A DNA stretch of 10,078 bases from Gammaproteobacteria bacterium (GCA_009843625.1 VYDD01000055.1:1-10078); one strand, 5' to 3'; positions 1-6,587 are shown, counted from the stretch's first letter. Numbers and translations are program-made. Notes: generated from the sequence alone by a model not told the origin.

Positions 1-290
1 CCGTGGGGTTGACCCCGGGGCGCAGCGAGATGCACATGCTGTACGCGGTGGCGCCGGTCGCCTCGCATCTTCTGGTGCAGTTGAGTCTGTACGATCAGGA
101 AGCCGTCGATGCGGATGCCCCGAAGGCGATTCACAGCTATGTCATCGACCCAACCTCGGGCGCGGTTGGCGCGATCGACTTTCCGTATTCGGGTCTGATC
201 GATTGGCACGGCGCACGCGTGGCATTGTTCGCGAACGATCCGTGGCCGAAGGTGGATGTCATTGCCGTCTCGGAAAGGAGTGCGAAATGA
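1..290 (+). CDS. C-terminal end of a probable 6-bladed beta-propeller protein (5' truncated by window)
   Basis: The reading frame is open from the window edge to a TGA at 288-290 and gives about 95 residues. A GTG at 3 could be read as a start, but nothing resembling a ribosome site or N-terminus precedes it, so the gene most likely begins outside the window. The tail alternates short beta-strand-like stretches (HLLVQLSLY, HSYVIDPTSG, RVALFANDPWPKVDVIAV). The ending 'ALFANDPWPKVDVI' resembles the final strand of the 6-bladed beta-propeller (BF3977/NHL-like) proteins common in Gemmatimonadota and Bacteroidota, which have no established catalytic role. Its stop overlaps the start of the amidohydrolase (ATGA, 287-290), so the two are probably one transcript and translationally coupled. 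The family call rests on a short fragment and is tentative; that it is coding is supported by the overlap and frame continuity. Confidence 0.5.
   Translation, partial: VGLTPGRSEMHMLYAVAPVASHLLVQLSLYDQEAVDADAPKAIHSYVIDPTSGAVGAIDFPYSGLIDWHGARVALFANDPWPKVDVIAVSERSAK
272..280 (+). promoter_or_regulatory. Ribosome binding site of the amidohydrolase
   Basis: A GGAAAGGAG purine run ends 6 bases before the ATG at 287. It settles the start of the amidohydrolase: the open frame continues upstream to 203, but only the ATG at 287 has this site and is followed directly by a signal peptide. Confidence 0.75.
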
Positions 291-1756
291 CCGGCCGTCT
301 CATCCCCATCCTGATCGCCATGACTCTGGCGTTGCCGGCAACGCTCGAAGCCCAGGCCGGCCCGCCGGGGCAGGCCGCCGCCCCACCCAGGACCATCTTC
401 GACGGGGCGACCGTGATCGACGGCACAGGAGCTTCGGCCCGGACCGGCATGGCTATCGTCGTGGAGGGCGACGGCATCACCGCCGTCGTCCCGGCTGCGG
501 ACCTGACCGAAGAGGTGCGCGAGGGCGCGGAGGTAGTCGATGCGAGCGGGTGGTTCGCCATCCCCGGTCTGGTCGAGTCGCATACCCACGTGGCCACGAT
601 GGCCAACCGTGGGCGGGCCGAGTTCATCCTCAACCGGCAGTTGTATGCGGGGATCACGACGGCGCGGGACATGGCGGGCGACGTGCGTTCGCTCATGGAC
701 CTGCAGCGCGCCTCCCTCGTCAAGGAGATCGACGCGCCCGACCTGTACTTCTCGGCGCTGATGGCGGGGCCGGATTTCTTCACCGATCCGCGCACGGTCT
801 CGTCGGCAGCCGGTGAGACGCCCGGCGAGGTGTCGTGGATGCAGGCCGTCACGGAGGAGACCGATCTGGCGCAGGCCGTGGCTCTGGCGCGGGGCACCTG
901 GGCTACCGGTATCAAGACGTACGCGGCGATCGACGGAGACCTGCTGGCCGCGATCACCGCCGAAGCCGTGAGGCAAGGGATCCCGGTGTGGTCGCATACG
1001 CACGTCGGGCCGGCGCGGGCGCTCGAGGTGGCCGGGACAGGCGTGCGCTCGATGTCGCACGTGTGCAGCGTCGGCAGCGCGGCGATCCCGGACGACGTCT
1101 TTCGCGAAGGGCAGGAAGGGCGCCGCACCGGGTTCGTCGATGTCGACCTGGACCACCCGGCCATCGATTCGGTGTTCACGCTCATGAAGCGGAACGGCAC
1201 GGTGCTGGACGCGACCATCCGGGTCGTCGTCGAGGTCGGGCTGAGGCGCATGGCGGCGATCGACACGGTCAACGCGCCCGCTCCCGGTGAGACAGCGGAC
1301 AGGGCGGAGGCAGGGCCGGGGCCCCGCCGCCCGCCCATCGACCGGCGCCGCCGCGGCGTGCGTGCCGGGTGCGAGACGGCCGACGCGGTCGCGCTCACCC
1401 GCCGGGCGTGGGAAGCGGGCGTCATGGTCGCAACCGGGACCGACGGCATGACTCCGCCCACCTCCGATTTCCCGGCGCTCTTCGACGAAATCCGCCACCT
1501 GCACGACGACGTGGGCATGCCGATGCTGGACGTGCTGAAGGCGGCCAGCCATCACGGGGCGGTCGCGCTGGGGCTGGAGGACTCGATCGGCACGATCGAG
1601 CCCGGCAAGCACGCAGACATCGTCTTCCTGCGGGAGGACCCGCTGGCCGGGCCGGAGAGCCTGCGCTCGGTGGTACTCACGGTGAAGCGCGGTACCCCGT
1701 ACTACCGGCGGGACTTCGTGCTCGGAGCACCGCGGGCGGGGCCACCGGGACGATGA
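287..1756 (+). CDS. Secreted metal-dependent amidohydrolase (imidazolonepropionase-like family)
   Basis: A 489-residue enzyme of the amidohydrolase superfamily, which uses one or two metal ions to hydrolyse C-N or similar bonds; the substrate cannot be told from sequence. Residues 1-24 form a Sec signal peptide (hydrophobic IPILIAMTLALPATL, then AQA), so it should act in the periplasm or outside. An N-terminal beta-sandwich part carries DGATVIDGTG (39-48). The metal ligands are all visible: HTH at 99-101, the probable carboxylated Lys210 (IKTYA), His237/His239 (WSHTH), His258 (MSHV) and Asp386 (GTDG). The C-terminal IGTIEPGKHADIVFL (434-448) is the usual closing motif. Length is normal for the family. 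Residues 331-360 are an Arg/Pro-rich stretch in the lid region without clear homology, but codon bias there is normal. The start overlaps the preceding stop, and the stop overlaps the start of the sigma-54 activator (1753-1756). Confidence 0.9.
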   Translation: MTGRLIPILIAMTLALPATLEAQAGPPGQAAAPPRTIFDGATVIDGTGASARTGMAIVVEGDGITAVVPAADLTEEVREGAEVVDASGWFAIPGLVESHTHVATMANRGRAEFILNRQLYAGITTARDMAGDVRSLMDLQRASLVKEIDAPDLYFSALMAGPDFFTDPRTVSSAAGETPGEVSWMQAVTEETDLAQAVALARGTWATGIKTYAAIDGDLLAAITAEAVRQGIPVWSHTHVGPARALEVAGTGVRSMSHVCSVGSAAIPDDVFREGQEGRRTGFVDVDLDHPAIDSVFTLMKRNGTVLDATIRVVVEVGLRRMAAIDTVNAPAPGETADRAEAGPGPRRPPIDRRRRGVRAGCETADAVALTRRAWEAGVMVATGTDGMTPPTSDFPALFDEIRHLHDDVGMPMLDVLKAASHHGAVALGLEDSIGTIEPGKHADIVFLREDPLAGPESLRSVVLTVKRGTPYYRRDFVLGAPRAGPPGR

Positions 1757-3258
1757 CGGCCGAGTCGCACCCCCTCGCGCTCCTCCGCGAGGTCAGCACC
1801 ATCCTGGACGAGACGGCGGACCTGGGCTCGTCGGTGCGGCCCATCCTCGGCGCGCTTTCGCGGCGCATGGAGCTCGAGTGCGCGACGCTCACCGTTCTGA
1901 ACCGCCGGACGTCCGAGATCCTGCTACACGAGGCGGTGGGCCTGACGGACGACCAGCGGGAGCGCGCCCGCTACAGGCTCGGCGAGGGCATCACTGGACG
2001 CGTCGTCGAGACGGGCGTCCCTGTCGTCATTCCGTCGGTCGCCACCGAGCCGCGCTTTCTGAGCCGGGCCCGCCCCCTAGAGGAGCGCGACGGGACCGGC
2101 TTCGTCTGCGTCCCGGTGCGGCACGGCAACGAGACGATCGGAGCACTGAGCGCCGAGCGCCCGTGCGCGGAGGCGGCCTCCTTGAACGAGGACATCCAGG
2201 TCCTCTCGGTGCTGGCCTCCCTAATCGCCCACGCCGTCCGACTCCGGCAGTTCGCGGAGGAGGAAAAGGCACTGGTTGCCGAGAACCGGCGCCTTCGGCG
2301 GGAGCTGGCCGACAGGTACCGGCCCGACAACATCGTCGGCAACTCGCGGGAGATGGTCCCGGTGTTCGAGATGATCGGCCAGGTCGCGGGGAGCGACGCC
2401 ACCGTGCTGATCCGCGGGGAGAGCGGCACCGGGAAGGAGCTCATCGCCCAGGCCGTGCACTACGGGAGCCGGCGGTCCGAGGGGCCCTTCGTCCGCGTCA
2501 ACTGCGCGGCGCTCCCCGAGGGGCTCGTCGAAAGCGAGTTGTTCGGCCATGAGCGCGGCGCGTTCACGGGTGCGCTGCATCAGCGGGCGGGCCGTTTCGA
2601 GCGGGCTTCGGGCGGGACGATCTTCCTCGACGAGATCGGCGATCTTCCCCCGTCCGTGCAGATCCGCCTCCTACGCGTGCTGCAGGAGCGCGAGTTCGAA
2701 CGGGTTGGCGGGAACAGGGTGCTCAAGACCGATGTCCGGGTCGTCGCCGCAACGAACCGGGATCTGGAGGCGGACATCGAGGACGGCCGCTTCCGCACGG
2801 ACCTCTACTATCGGCTGAACGTCTTCCCGATCCACGTGCCGCCGCTGCGCGACCGGCGGACCGACATCATCCTGCTCGCGGACCACTTCGTCGAGATGTA
2901 CAACAGGCGGCACGGACGCGCGATCGTCCGCCTCTCCACCCCTGCTATCGATCTCCTCATGGCCTATCACTGGCCGGGCAACGTGCGGGAGCTTGAGAAC
3001 GCCATCGAGCGAGCCGTGCTTCTGGCTGATGGCGACGTGATCCACGCTCGCATCCTCCCGCCCAGCCTCCAGATGGCCACCCCGGGCGCCGGGCGTTCGG
3101 GGCCGCTCAAGGTCCAGCTGGACGCGCTCGAGAAGGAGCTGATCGTCGACGCCCTCAAGGTGAGTCGCGGCAATCGCGCCGCCGCCGCCCGACAGCTCGG
3201 CATCACCGAGCGGGTGATGGGGCTTCGCGTCGCCAAGTACGGTCTCTCCGGACGCTGA
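1753..3258 (+). CDS. Sigma-54-dependent enhancer-binding regulator, NifA/VnfA-like (GAF-AAA+-Fis HTH)
   Basis: A 501-residue bacterial enhancer-binding protein. It would bind upstream sites and use ATP hydrolysis to open promoters held by sigma-54 RNA polymerase. Domains in order: GAF sensor (about 15-163), helical linker (165-189), AAA+ core (about 192-435) and Fis-type helix-turn-helix (about 467-498). Visible motifs: Walker A GESGTGKE (222-229), the sigma-54 contact loop GAFTGA (269-274), Walker B GGTIFLDE (287-294), the arginine-finger region RFRTDLYYRLN (346-356) and sensor II WPGNVREL (407-414). There is no receiver domain and no Cys-rich linker between AAA+ and HTH, which makes it closer to the redox-insensitive NifA/VnfA layout than to rhizobial NifA. 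The ATG overlaps the amidohydrolase stop (ATGA), so it is probably co-transcribed with that gene. It lies directly upstream of amt-PII, with candidate binding sites between. No nif structural gene is seen, so 'nifA' is not assigned. Confidence 0.93.
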   Translation: MTAESHPLALLREVSTILDETADLGSSVRPILGALSRRMELECATLTVLNRRTSEILLHEAVGLTDDQRERARYRLGEGITGRVVETGVPVVIPSVATEPRFLSRARPLEERDGTGFVCVPVRHGNETIGALSAERPCAEAASLNEDIQVLSVLASLIAHAVRLRQFAEEEKALVAENRRLRRELADRYRPDNIVGNSREMVPVFEMIGQVAGSDATVLIRGESGTGKELIAQAVHYGSRRSEGPFVRVNCAALPEGLVESELFGHERGAFTGALHQRAGRFERASGGTIFLDEIGDLPPSVQIRLLRVLQEREFERVGGNRVLKTDVRVVAATNRDLEADIEDGRFRTDLYYRLNVFPIHVPPLRDRRTDIILLADHFVEMYNRRHGRAIVRLSTPAIDLLMAYHWPGNVRELENAIERAVLLADGDVIHARILPPSLQMATPGAGRSGPLKVQLDALEKELIVDALKVSRGNRAAAARQLGITERVMGLRVAKYGLSGR

Positions 3259-3268
3259 CCGCCCGCGA

Positions 3269-3284
3269 CCTACAATTCTGTAGC
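3269..3284 (+). promoter_or_regulatory. Candidate activator-binding palindrome, copy 1 (CTAC-N6-GTAG)
   Basis: The 16-base element CCTAC-AATTCT-GTAGC contains the perfect inverted repeat CTACA-ATTC-TGTAG. It lies 10 bases after the stop of the enhancer-binding protein and is centred about 151 bases upstream of the predicted sigma-54 start site, a usual distance for an upstream activating site. The geometry resembles the known VnfA site GTAC-N6-GTAC. Binding is inferred. Confidence 0.6.
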
Positions 3285-3296
3285 TTCCTTCTCAAT

Positions 3297-3312
3297 CCTA
3301 CTAAAATGTAGG
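3297..3312 (+). promoter_or_regulatory. Candidate activator-binding palindrome, copy 2 (CTAC-N6-GTAG)
   Basis: CCTAC-TAAAAT-GTAGG is a perfect 5-base inverted repeat with a 6-base AT-rich centre. It matches copy 1 at nine of the ten outer positions. The centres of the two copies are 28 bases apart. This copy is centred about 123 bases upstream of the predicted sigma-54 start site. Paired sites are the usual arrangement for enhancer-binding proteins that act as higher-order oligomers. Confidence 0.6.
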
Positions 3313-3344
3313 AACGGATGTTTGCGGCCGTGCCCCCATCCGCC

Positions 3345-3360
3345 TGCGGCATATTCCGCA
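3345..3360 (+). repeat. Inverted repeat TGCGG-N6-CCGCA
   Basis: A perfect 5-base inverted repeat with a 6-base spacer (CATATT). It has the same size and geometry as the two CTAC-N6-GTAG sites but different half-sites. It lies between those sites and the predicted sigma-54 promoter, centred about 75 bases upstream of the predicted start. It could be an operator for another factor, an integration-host-factor-like bend region, or a chance hairpin. Confidence 0.3.
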
Positions 3361-3401
3361 ACAAAAGACGTGGCAACAGGTTGCGCATCCAGCACGTCCC
3401 C

Positions 3402-3417
3402 CGGCATGCCGCTTGCC
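3402..3417 (+). promoter_or_regulatory. Candidate sigma-54 (-24/-12) promoter of amt-PII
   Basis: CGGCATG-CCGC-TTGCC matches the sigma-54 consensus TGGCACG-N4-TTGCW closely. The invariant GG (3403-3404) and GC (3415-3416) are exactly 10 bases apart, as required, and TTGC is intact. Mismatches are T to C before the GG, C to T within the -24 element, and the final W. Transcription would begin near 3428 and give an 82-base leader before the amt ATG. The call is strengthened by the enhancer-binding protein gene and paired palindromes just upstream. Confidence 0.6.
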
Positions 3418-3497
3418 CTGCACCGCCCCGAACCGGTCGCGGACCGAGCAGCCCGCGGACGAATCCGCGCGCCCGCGCCCACGCTGGACCGACTCCC

Positions 3498-3506
3498 GGG
3501 AGGTGA
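3498..3506 (+). promoter_or_regulatory. Strong ribosome binding site of amt
   Basis: GGGAGGTGA is a near-perfect anti-Shine-Dalgarno match, with GGAGG ending 6 bases before the ATG at 3510. It fixes the amt start and suggests high expression once the promoter is active. Confidence 0.8.
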
Positions 3507-3509
3507 ACC

Positions 3510-4811
3510 ATGCGGTTCCTCATGACGCTTGCGTCAGTCGTGCTCCTCGCTGCCTTCCCCGATGCGGCCGCCGCGCAGACGGGCTCGGCGGCCGACGCGC
3601 TCTTCGCGGTCAACAACACCTGGATGATGGTGGCGACCTTCCTCGTCTTCGTCATGCACCTGGGGTTCGCCACCCTGGAATCCGGGCTGACCCAGTCGAA
3701 GAACACGGTGAACATCCTCTTCAAGAACATGGGGATCATCGCCATCGGGCTCCTCACCTACACCCTGGTGGGATTCAACCTGATGTATCCGGACGAGTTC
3801 GCGCTCAGCGGCTTCCTCGGCTTCACCGGGATGGGCATCGGGACGGACGCCGCCGGCGTGACGGCCGAGTACAACCCGGGCTACACCTACTGGACGGACT
3901 TCCTGTTCCAGGCGATGTTCGCCGCTACGGCGGCAACGATCGTGTCCGGGGCCGTGGCGGAGCGGGTGAAGCTCGGTTCGTTCCTCCTCTTTGCGACGAT
4001 CTACGTCATGTTCGTCTATCCCGTGGTCGGGTCGTGGAAGTGGGGCGGTGGCTGGCTGGACGGGCTGGGGTTCTACGATTTCGCCGGTTCGACGATCGTC
4101 CACTCCGTGGGCGGCTGGGCGGCGCTCGCGGGCGTGATCTTCCTCGGTCCCAGGCTCGGCAAATACGTCAACGGCGAGATCCGCCCGATCCTCGGCCACA
4201 ACCTCCCGCTCGCCGTCATGGGGATGTTCCTCCTCTGGCTGGGCTGGTTCGGCTTCAACGGGGGATCGGTGCTGAGCGCCGACCCGGGACTGGTCTCCTA
4301 CGTGCTCGTCACCACCTCGCTCGCGGCCGCCGCCGGCATCGTCGGGGCCATGGCGACGACCTGGGTGGTCCACAGGCATCCAGACGCCTCGATGGTCCTG
4401 AACGGGACGCTCGCCGGTCTCGTCGGGGTCACCGCCGGCGCGGACGTGGTGAGCGTTACGGCCGCGGTCATCATCGGCCTCGTCGCGGGGGTGATCGTCG
4501 TCATCTCCGTCGAGTCGTTCGACCGCGCGAGGCTCGACGATCCCGTCGGGGCGATCTCCGTGCACCTGACCTGCGGCGTCTGGGGGACGCTCGCCGTGGG
4601 GATCTTCAGCGCGGATCACAGCCTCCTCACCCAGTTGGTGGGCGTGGCGGCGTGCGGCGCCATCGCCTTCCCGGCCGCCGCCCTCATCTTCCTCGTCCTG
4701 AGGAGTACCATCGGCCTCCGGGTGAGCCCGGAGGAGGAACGGCGGGGTCTGGACCTCGCGGAGCACAACATGGAGGCCTACCCGGACTACACCATCTTCA
4801 CCGCTCGCTGA
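3510..4811 (+). CDS. amt: Ammonium transporter, Amt family
   Basis: A 433-residue membrane protein of the Amt/Mep/Rh family, which takes up ammonium across the inner membrane as a trimer. Residues 1-23 look like a cleavable signal peptide (AAAAQ), as in many Amt proteins, followed by about 11 membrane helices. Key pore residues are present: the twin histidines His198 (DFAGSTIVHSVGG) and His352 (GAISVHLTCG), Asp190 at the recruitment-site position, and the gating phenylalanines Phe137 (FQAMF) and Phe249 (WFGFNGG). The C-terminal tail ends in GLDLAEHNMEAYPDY, the cytoplasmic segment typical of Amt proteins that work with PII. It precedes the PII gene, the classic amtB-glnK pairing, and follows a gap holding a sigma-54-like promoter and paired palindromes, so nitrogen-limitation control is likely. 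Everything needed for function is intact. Confidence 0.95.
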   Translation: MRFLMTLASVVLLAAFPDAAAAQTGSAADALFAVNNTWMMVATFLVFVMHLGFATLESGLTQSKNTVNILFKNMGIIAIGLLTYTLVGFNLMYPDEFALSGFLGFTGMGIGTDAAGVTAEYNPGYTYWTDFLFQAMFAATAATIVSGAVAERVKLGSFLLFATIYVMFVYPVVGSWKWGGGWLDGLGFYDFAGSTIVHSVGGWAALAGVIFLGPRLGKYVNGEIRPILGHNLPLAVMGMFLLWLGWFGFNGGSVLSADPGLVSYVLVTTSLAAAAGIVGAMATTWVVHRHPDASMVLNGTLAGLVGVTAGADVVSVTAAVIIGLVAGVIVVISVESFDRARLDDPVGAISVHLTCGVWGTLAVGIFSADHSLLTQLVGVAACGAIAFPAAALIFLVLRSTIGLRVSPEEERRGLDLAEHNMEAYPDYTIFTAR

Positions 4812-4839
4812 GACCACCCACCCGAGACGGGAGTGCATG

Positions 4840-5181
4840 ATGAAACTCGTGATTGCGTACGTTCAGCCCGACCGGCTGCACAGCGTCAAGGAAGCGCTGG
4901 CCGAGGTGGAAGTGGGACGGATGTCGGTGACCCACGCCCTCGGCTGCGGGCAGCAGGGAGGGTTCACGGAGACCTACCGGGGAGCGGACTTCGAGGTGAG
5001 GCTCCGCAAGAAGGTGCGCTTCGAGATCGCCGTGAACGACAATTTCCTGGAACGGACCAGGAAGGCGATCATCAAGGGCGCGCGCACGGGGAACATCGGC
5101 GACGGTGTGATCTTCGTGCTGGAACTCGCGGAGTGCTACCGGATCCGGACGGGAGAGGAGGGCTCCCCCGCGATCGGCTGA
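4840..5181 (+). CDS. glnK: PII nitrogen regulatory protein (GlnB/GlnK family)
   Basis: A 113-residue PII protein (114 if the adjacent ATG at 4837 is used). PII trimers sense ATP/ADP and 2-oxoglutarate and, in GlnK, block the Amt channel by inserting the T-loop. I chose the ATG at 4840 because GGGAG (4829-4833) is 6 bases away rather than 3, and because it gives the usual MKLV start. Numbering from 4840, core motifs are VTHALGCGQQ (30-39, with the 2-oxoglutarate ligand Gln39), the T-loop TETYRGADFEV (43-53), Lys58, TGNIGDG (83-89) and RIRTGE (101-106). Against E. coli GlnK, several positions differ: Lys40 is Gly, the uridylylated Tyr51 is Phe, Lys85 is Asn and the phosphate-contacting Lys90 is Val. 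Uridylylation at that tyrosine is therefore impossible. It is probably co-transcribed with amt. The symbol glnK rests on that linkage. Confidence 0.92.
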   Translation: MKLVIAYVQPDRLHSVKEALAEVEVGRMSVTHALGCGQQGGFTETYRGADFEVRLRKKVRFEIAVNDNFLERTRKAIIKGARTGNIGDGVIFVLELAECYRIRTGEEGSPAIG

Positions 5182-5184
5182 GAT

Positions 5185-6462
5185 CTACTTGTTGATCCGG
5201 TACATGCGGACGTACTGAACGTCCAGTTCGTCGGTCCAGACGCCGAGGACGTAGTCGTCGCCGATCTCCATATAGGGTGCCTGGTACTGGATGAAGGCCC
5301 GGTGGAGCCCGGGGGGCAGCGTGACGCTGCCGAGCCAGGTGCCGTCGGGGGCGAGGATCTCGAAGGGCGGCGGTTCGGTGCCGGCCACGTAGTACGGCTG
5401 GAGCCACAGATGCCCGGTCCCGTCCACGTGAATGGCACGGAGAACGGGGAGGTGCGGCGCCCGCGGCATTCCCCGCCACATCCGCCGCAACCCGTCGACC
5501 CGTTCCGGAGCGGTCTGGTCCGGATCCGCGAAGGCGATCTCCACGATGCCGTCCAGGTGGAGTTCGAAGAGGGCGTTGGTCGCCTCCCAGGCCGCCACGT
5601 CGCGGCGAAAGACCGCCGTGACCGCGCCATCGCGGGGTGAGATCAGCCGCACCGACCAGGCCTCCGTGTCGATGACAGCGAGATGTCCGGCGGCGGCGCC
5701 GTACTCCGGACCCTTGGAGAAGACATACGAGCCGTGCGAGTAGCCGCCGTCTTCCTGGGCCCGCACATCCGCTTCGTTGCCGGGCAGCACGATCAGCGAC
5801 CTTCCGGCGCCGTCCGCAAGGTCGACCGCTCCTAAGCGCTCTCCCGGCCATCGGACCACGCCGTTGGGCACCTCGTCACCGTACTCGATGAAGCGCACGA
5901 CGAGCAGGCCGTCGACGACGCCCACGGCCTTATCGGCCACCGCCGCCCTGTTGGCGCCCTCGCCCTCGTTGATCGCCACCCGGTAGCTTCGCGCCAGGCC
6001 GCCCCGCGGGTCGAAGAGCTGGGCTCGCAGCAACGCTCCGTCGTAGGTCACCAGGGAATCGCCATCCGTGATACCGACGAAGTCGAGACTCCTGAATTCG
6101 GCTGGTCCTTCGCCGGACCTCCCCGCGCGCCACAGGAAGTTTCCCGCTGCGTCGTAGCCGCGCAGTTCCGACGCAGCACGCTCGGCGACCACGATGTCGC
6201 CGTTGCGCAGACGCACGGCCGCGACCACATCGGTGAACTGGTATTCGGGTGCGCCGGTCACGGTGCCGATTTCGAGGAGCGGCTCGGGTTCGACAATCCA
6301 ACCTTCACCGGGGCCCCACAGCGGCTCGACGGCAGTTGCGATGGGGATGCCGGCCGAGTCGGTGTGGATGGTGTGTACAGGCAAGGAGGCGGACCCGCAG
6401 CCGGCTGCCACGAGCACCGCCGCGACAACCAGGATGGTCGCGAGCGATTCACGAGTCCTCAT
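5185..6462 (-). CDS. 6-bladed beta-propeller lipoprotein
   Basis: A 425-residue predicted lipoprotein of the 6-bladed beta-propeller (BF3977/NHL-like) group, abundant in Gemmatimonadota and Bacteroidota; no enzymatic function is established. From the chosen ATG, residues 1-22 are a lipoprotein signal (MRTRESLATILVVAAVLVAAGC) with Cys22 as the lipidation site; the -3 residue is Ala, a slightly weak lipobox. Blade-like repeats follow, for example FTDVVAAVRLRNGDIVVAERAAS, LRGYDAAGNFLWRAGRSGEGPAEF, LRAIHVDGTGHLWLQPY and FEILAPDGTWLGSVTLP. The GEGPAEF segment is a common signature of this group. The frame stays open to an ATG at 6558, with other ATGs at 6492 and 6474; none has a good ribosome site, and 6462 was preferred for the clean signal peptide. 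It converges on the PII gene with 3 bases between stops and diverges from the SDR gene. Confidence 0.82.
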   Translation of the reverse strand: MRTRESLATILVVAAVLVAAGCGSASLPVHTIHTDSAGIPIATAVEPLWGPGEGWIVEPEPLLEIGTVTGAPEYQFTDVVAAVRLRNGDIVVAERAASELRGYDAAGNFLWRAGRSGEGPAEFRSLDFVGITDGDSLVTYDGALLRAQLFDPRGGLARSYRVAINEGEGANRAAVADKAVGVVDGLLVVRFIEYGDEVPNGVVRWPGERLGAVDLADGAGRSLIVLPGNEADVRAQEDGGYSHGSYVFSKGPEYGAAAGHLAVIDTEAWSVRLISPRDGAVTAVFRRDVAAWEATNALFELHLDGIVEIAFADPDQTAPERVDGLRRMWRGMPRAPHLPVLRAIHVDGTGHLWLQPYYVAGTEPPPFEILAPDGTWLGSVTLPPGLHRAFIQYQAPYMEIGDDYVLGVWTDELDVQYVRMYRINK

Positions 6463-6537
6463 CTCTTGGTGCATCTCGCTTTGCGTCGGCATCGGCGTAC
6501 CATGGGTCGCGGGATGCCGCAGCTGCAAGTCGCTGTA

Positions 6538-6551
6538 TCTTCGAGCGAAGA
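6538..6551 (+). repeat. Palindrome TCTTCG-AG-CGAAGA in divergent intergenic region
   Basis: A perfect 6-base inverted repeat with a 2-base centre. It lies about 37 bases before the SDR start and 76 bases before the lipoprotein start, in the 125-base gap between the two divergent genes. The spacer is too short for a hairpin, so a dimeric repressor or activator site is the natural reading, but no local regulator gene points to it. Confidence 0.3.
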
Positions 6552-6576
6552 CAATCATCGCCCATTCCCCATAGTG

Positions 6577-6583
6577 AAGGAGG
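6577..6583 (+). promoter_or_regulatory. Ribosome binding site selecting the SDR GTG start
   Basis: AAGGAGG ends 4 bases before the GTG at 6588. The open frame extends upstream by more than 300 bases, but only this GTG has a Shine-Dalgarno match and places the Rossmann motif at the usual distance from the N-terminus. Confidence 0.75.
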
Positions 6584-6587
6584 CCCC

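Noticed and set aside
137..1612. A 491-codon open frame antisense to the amidohydrolase
   Set aside because: It is Arg/Asp/Gly-rich with no recognisable domain and exactly shadows a gene with full motifs; long antisense frames are common in GC-rich DNA.
1753..3258. Calling the regulator nifA or vnfA and the region a nitrogen-fixation island
   Set aside because: No nif, vnf or anf structural or cofactor genes are present; the neighbours are ammonium uptake and PII genes.
3371..3384. A second sigma-54-like element, TGGCAACAGGTTGC, upstream of amt
   Set aside because: The GG and GC are separated by 9 bases instead of the required 10, and a better-spaced element lies 30 bases downstream.
3318..3506. 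Small open frames in the amt leader gap
   Set aside because: They have no ribosome site, a Pro/Arg-rich composition typical of noncoding GC-rich DNA, and overlap the regulatory sites.
3534..4838. A 434-codon open frame antisense to amt
   Set aside because: Composition is that of a mirror of membrane-protein codons (His/Asp/Gly/Arg-rich); no domain, no ribosome site.
5151..5167. GGGAG-N7-CTCCC hairpin at the end of the PII gene as a terminator
   Set aside because: It lies inside the coding region and is not followed by a T-run.
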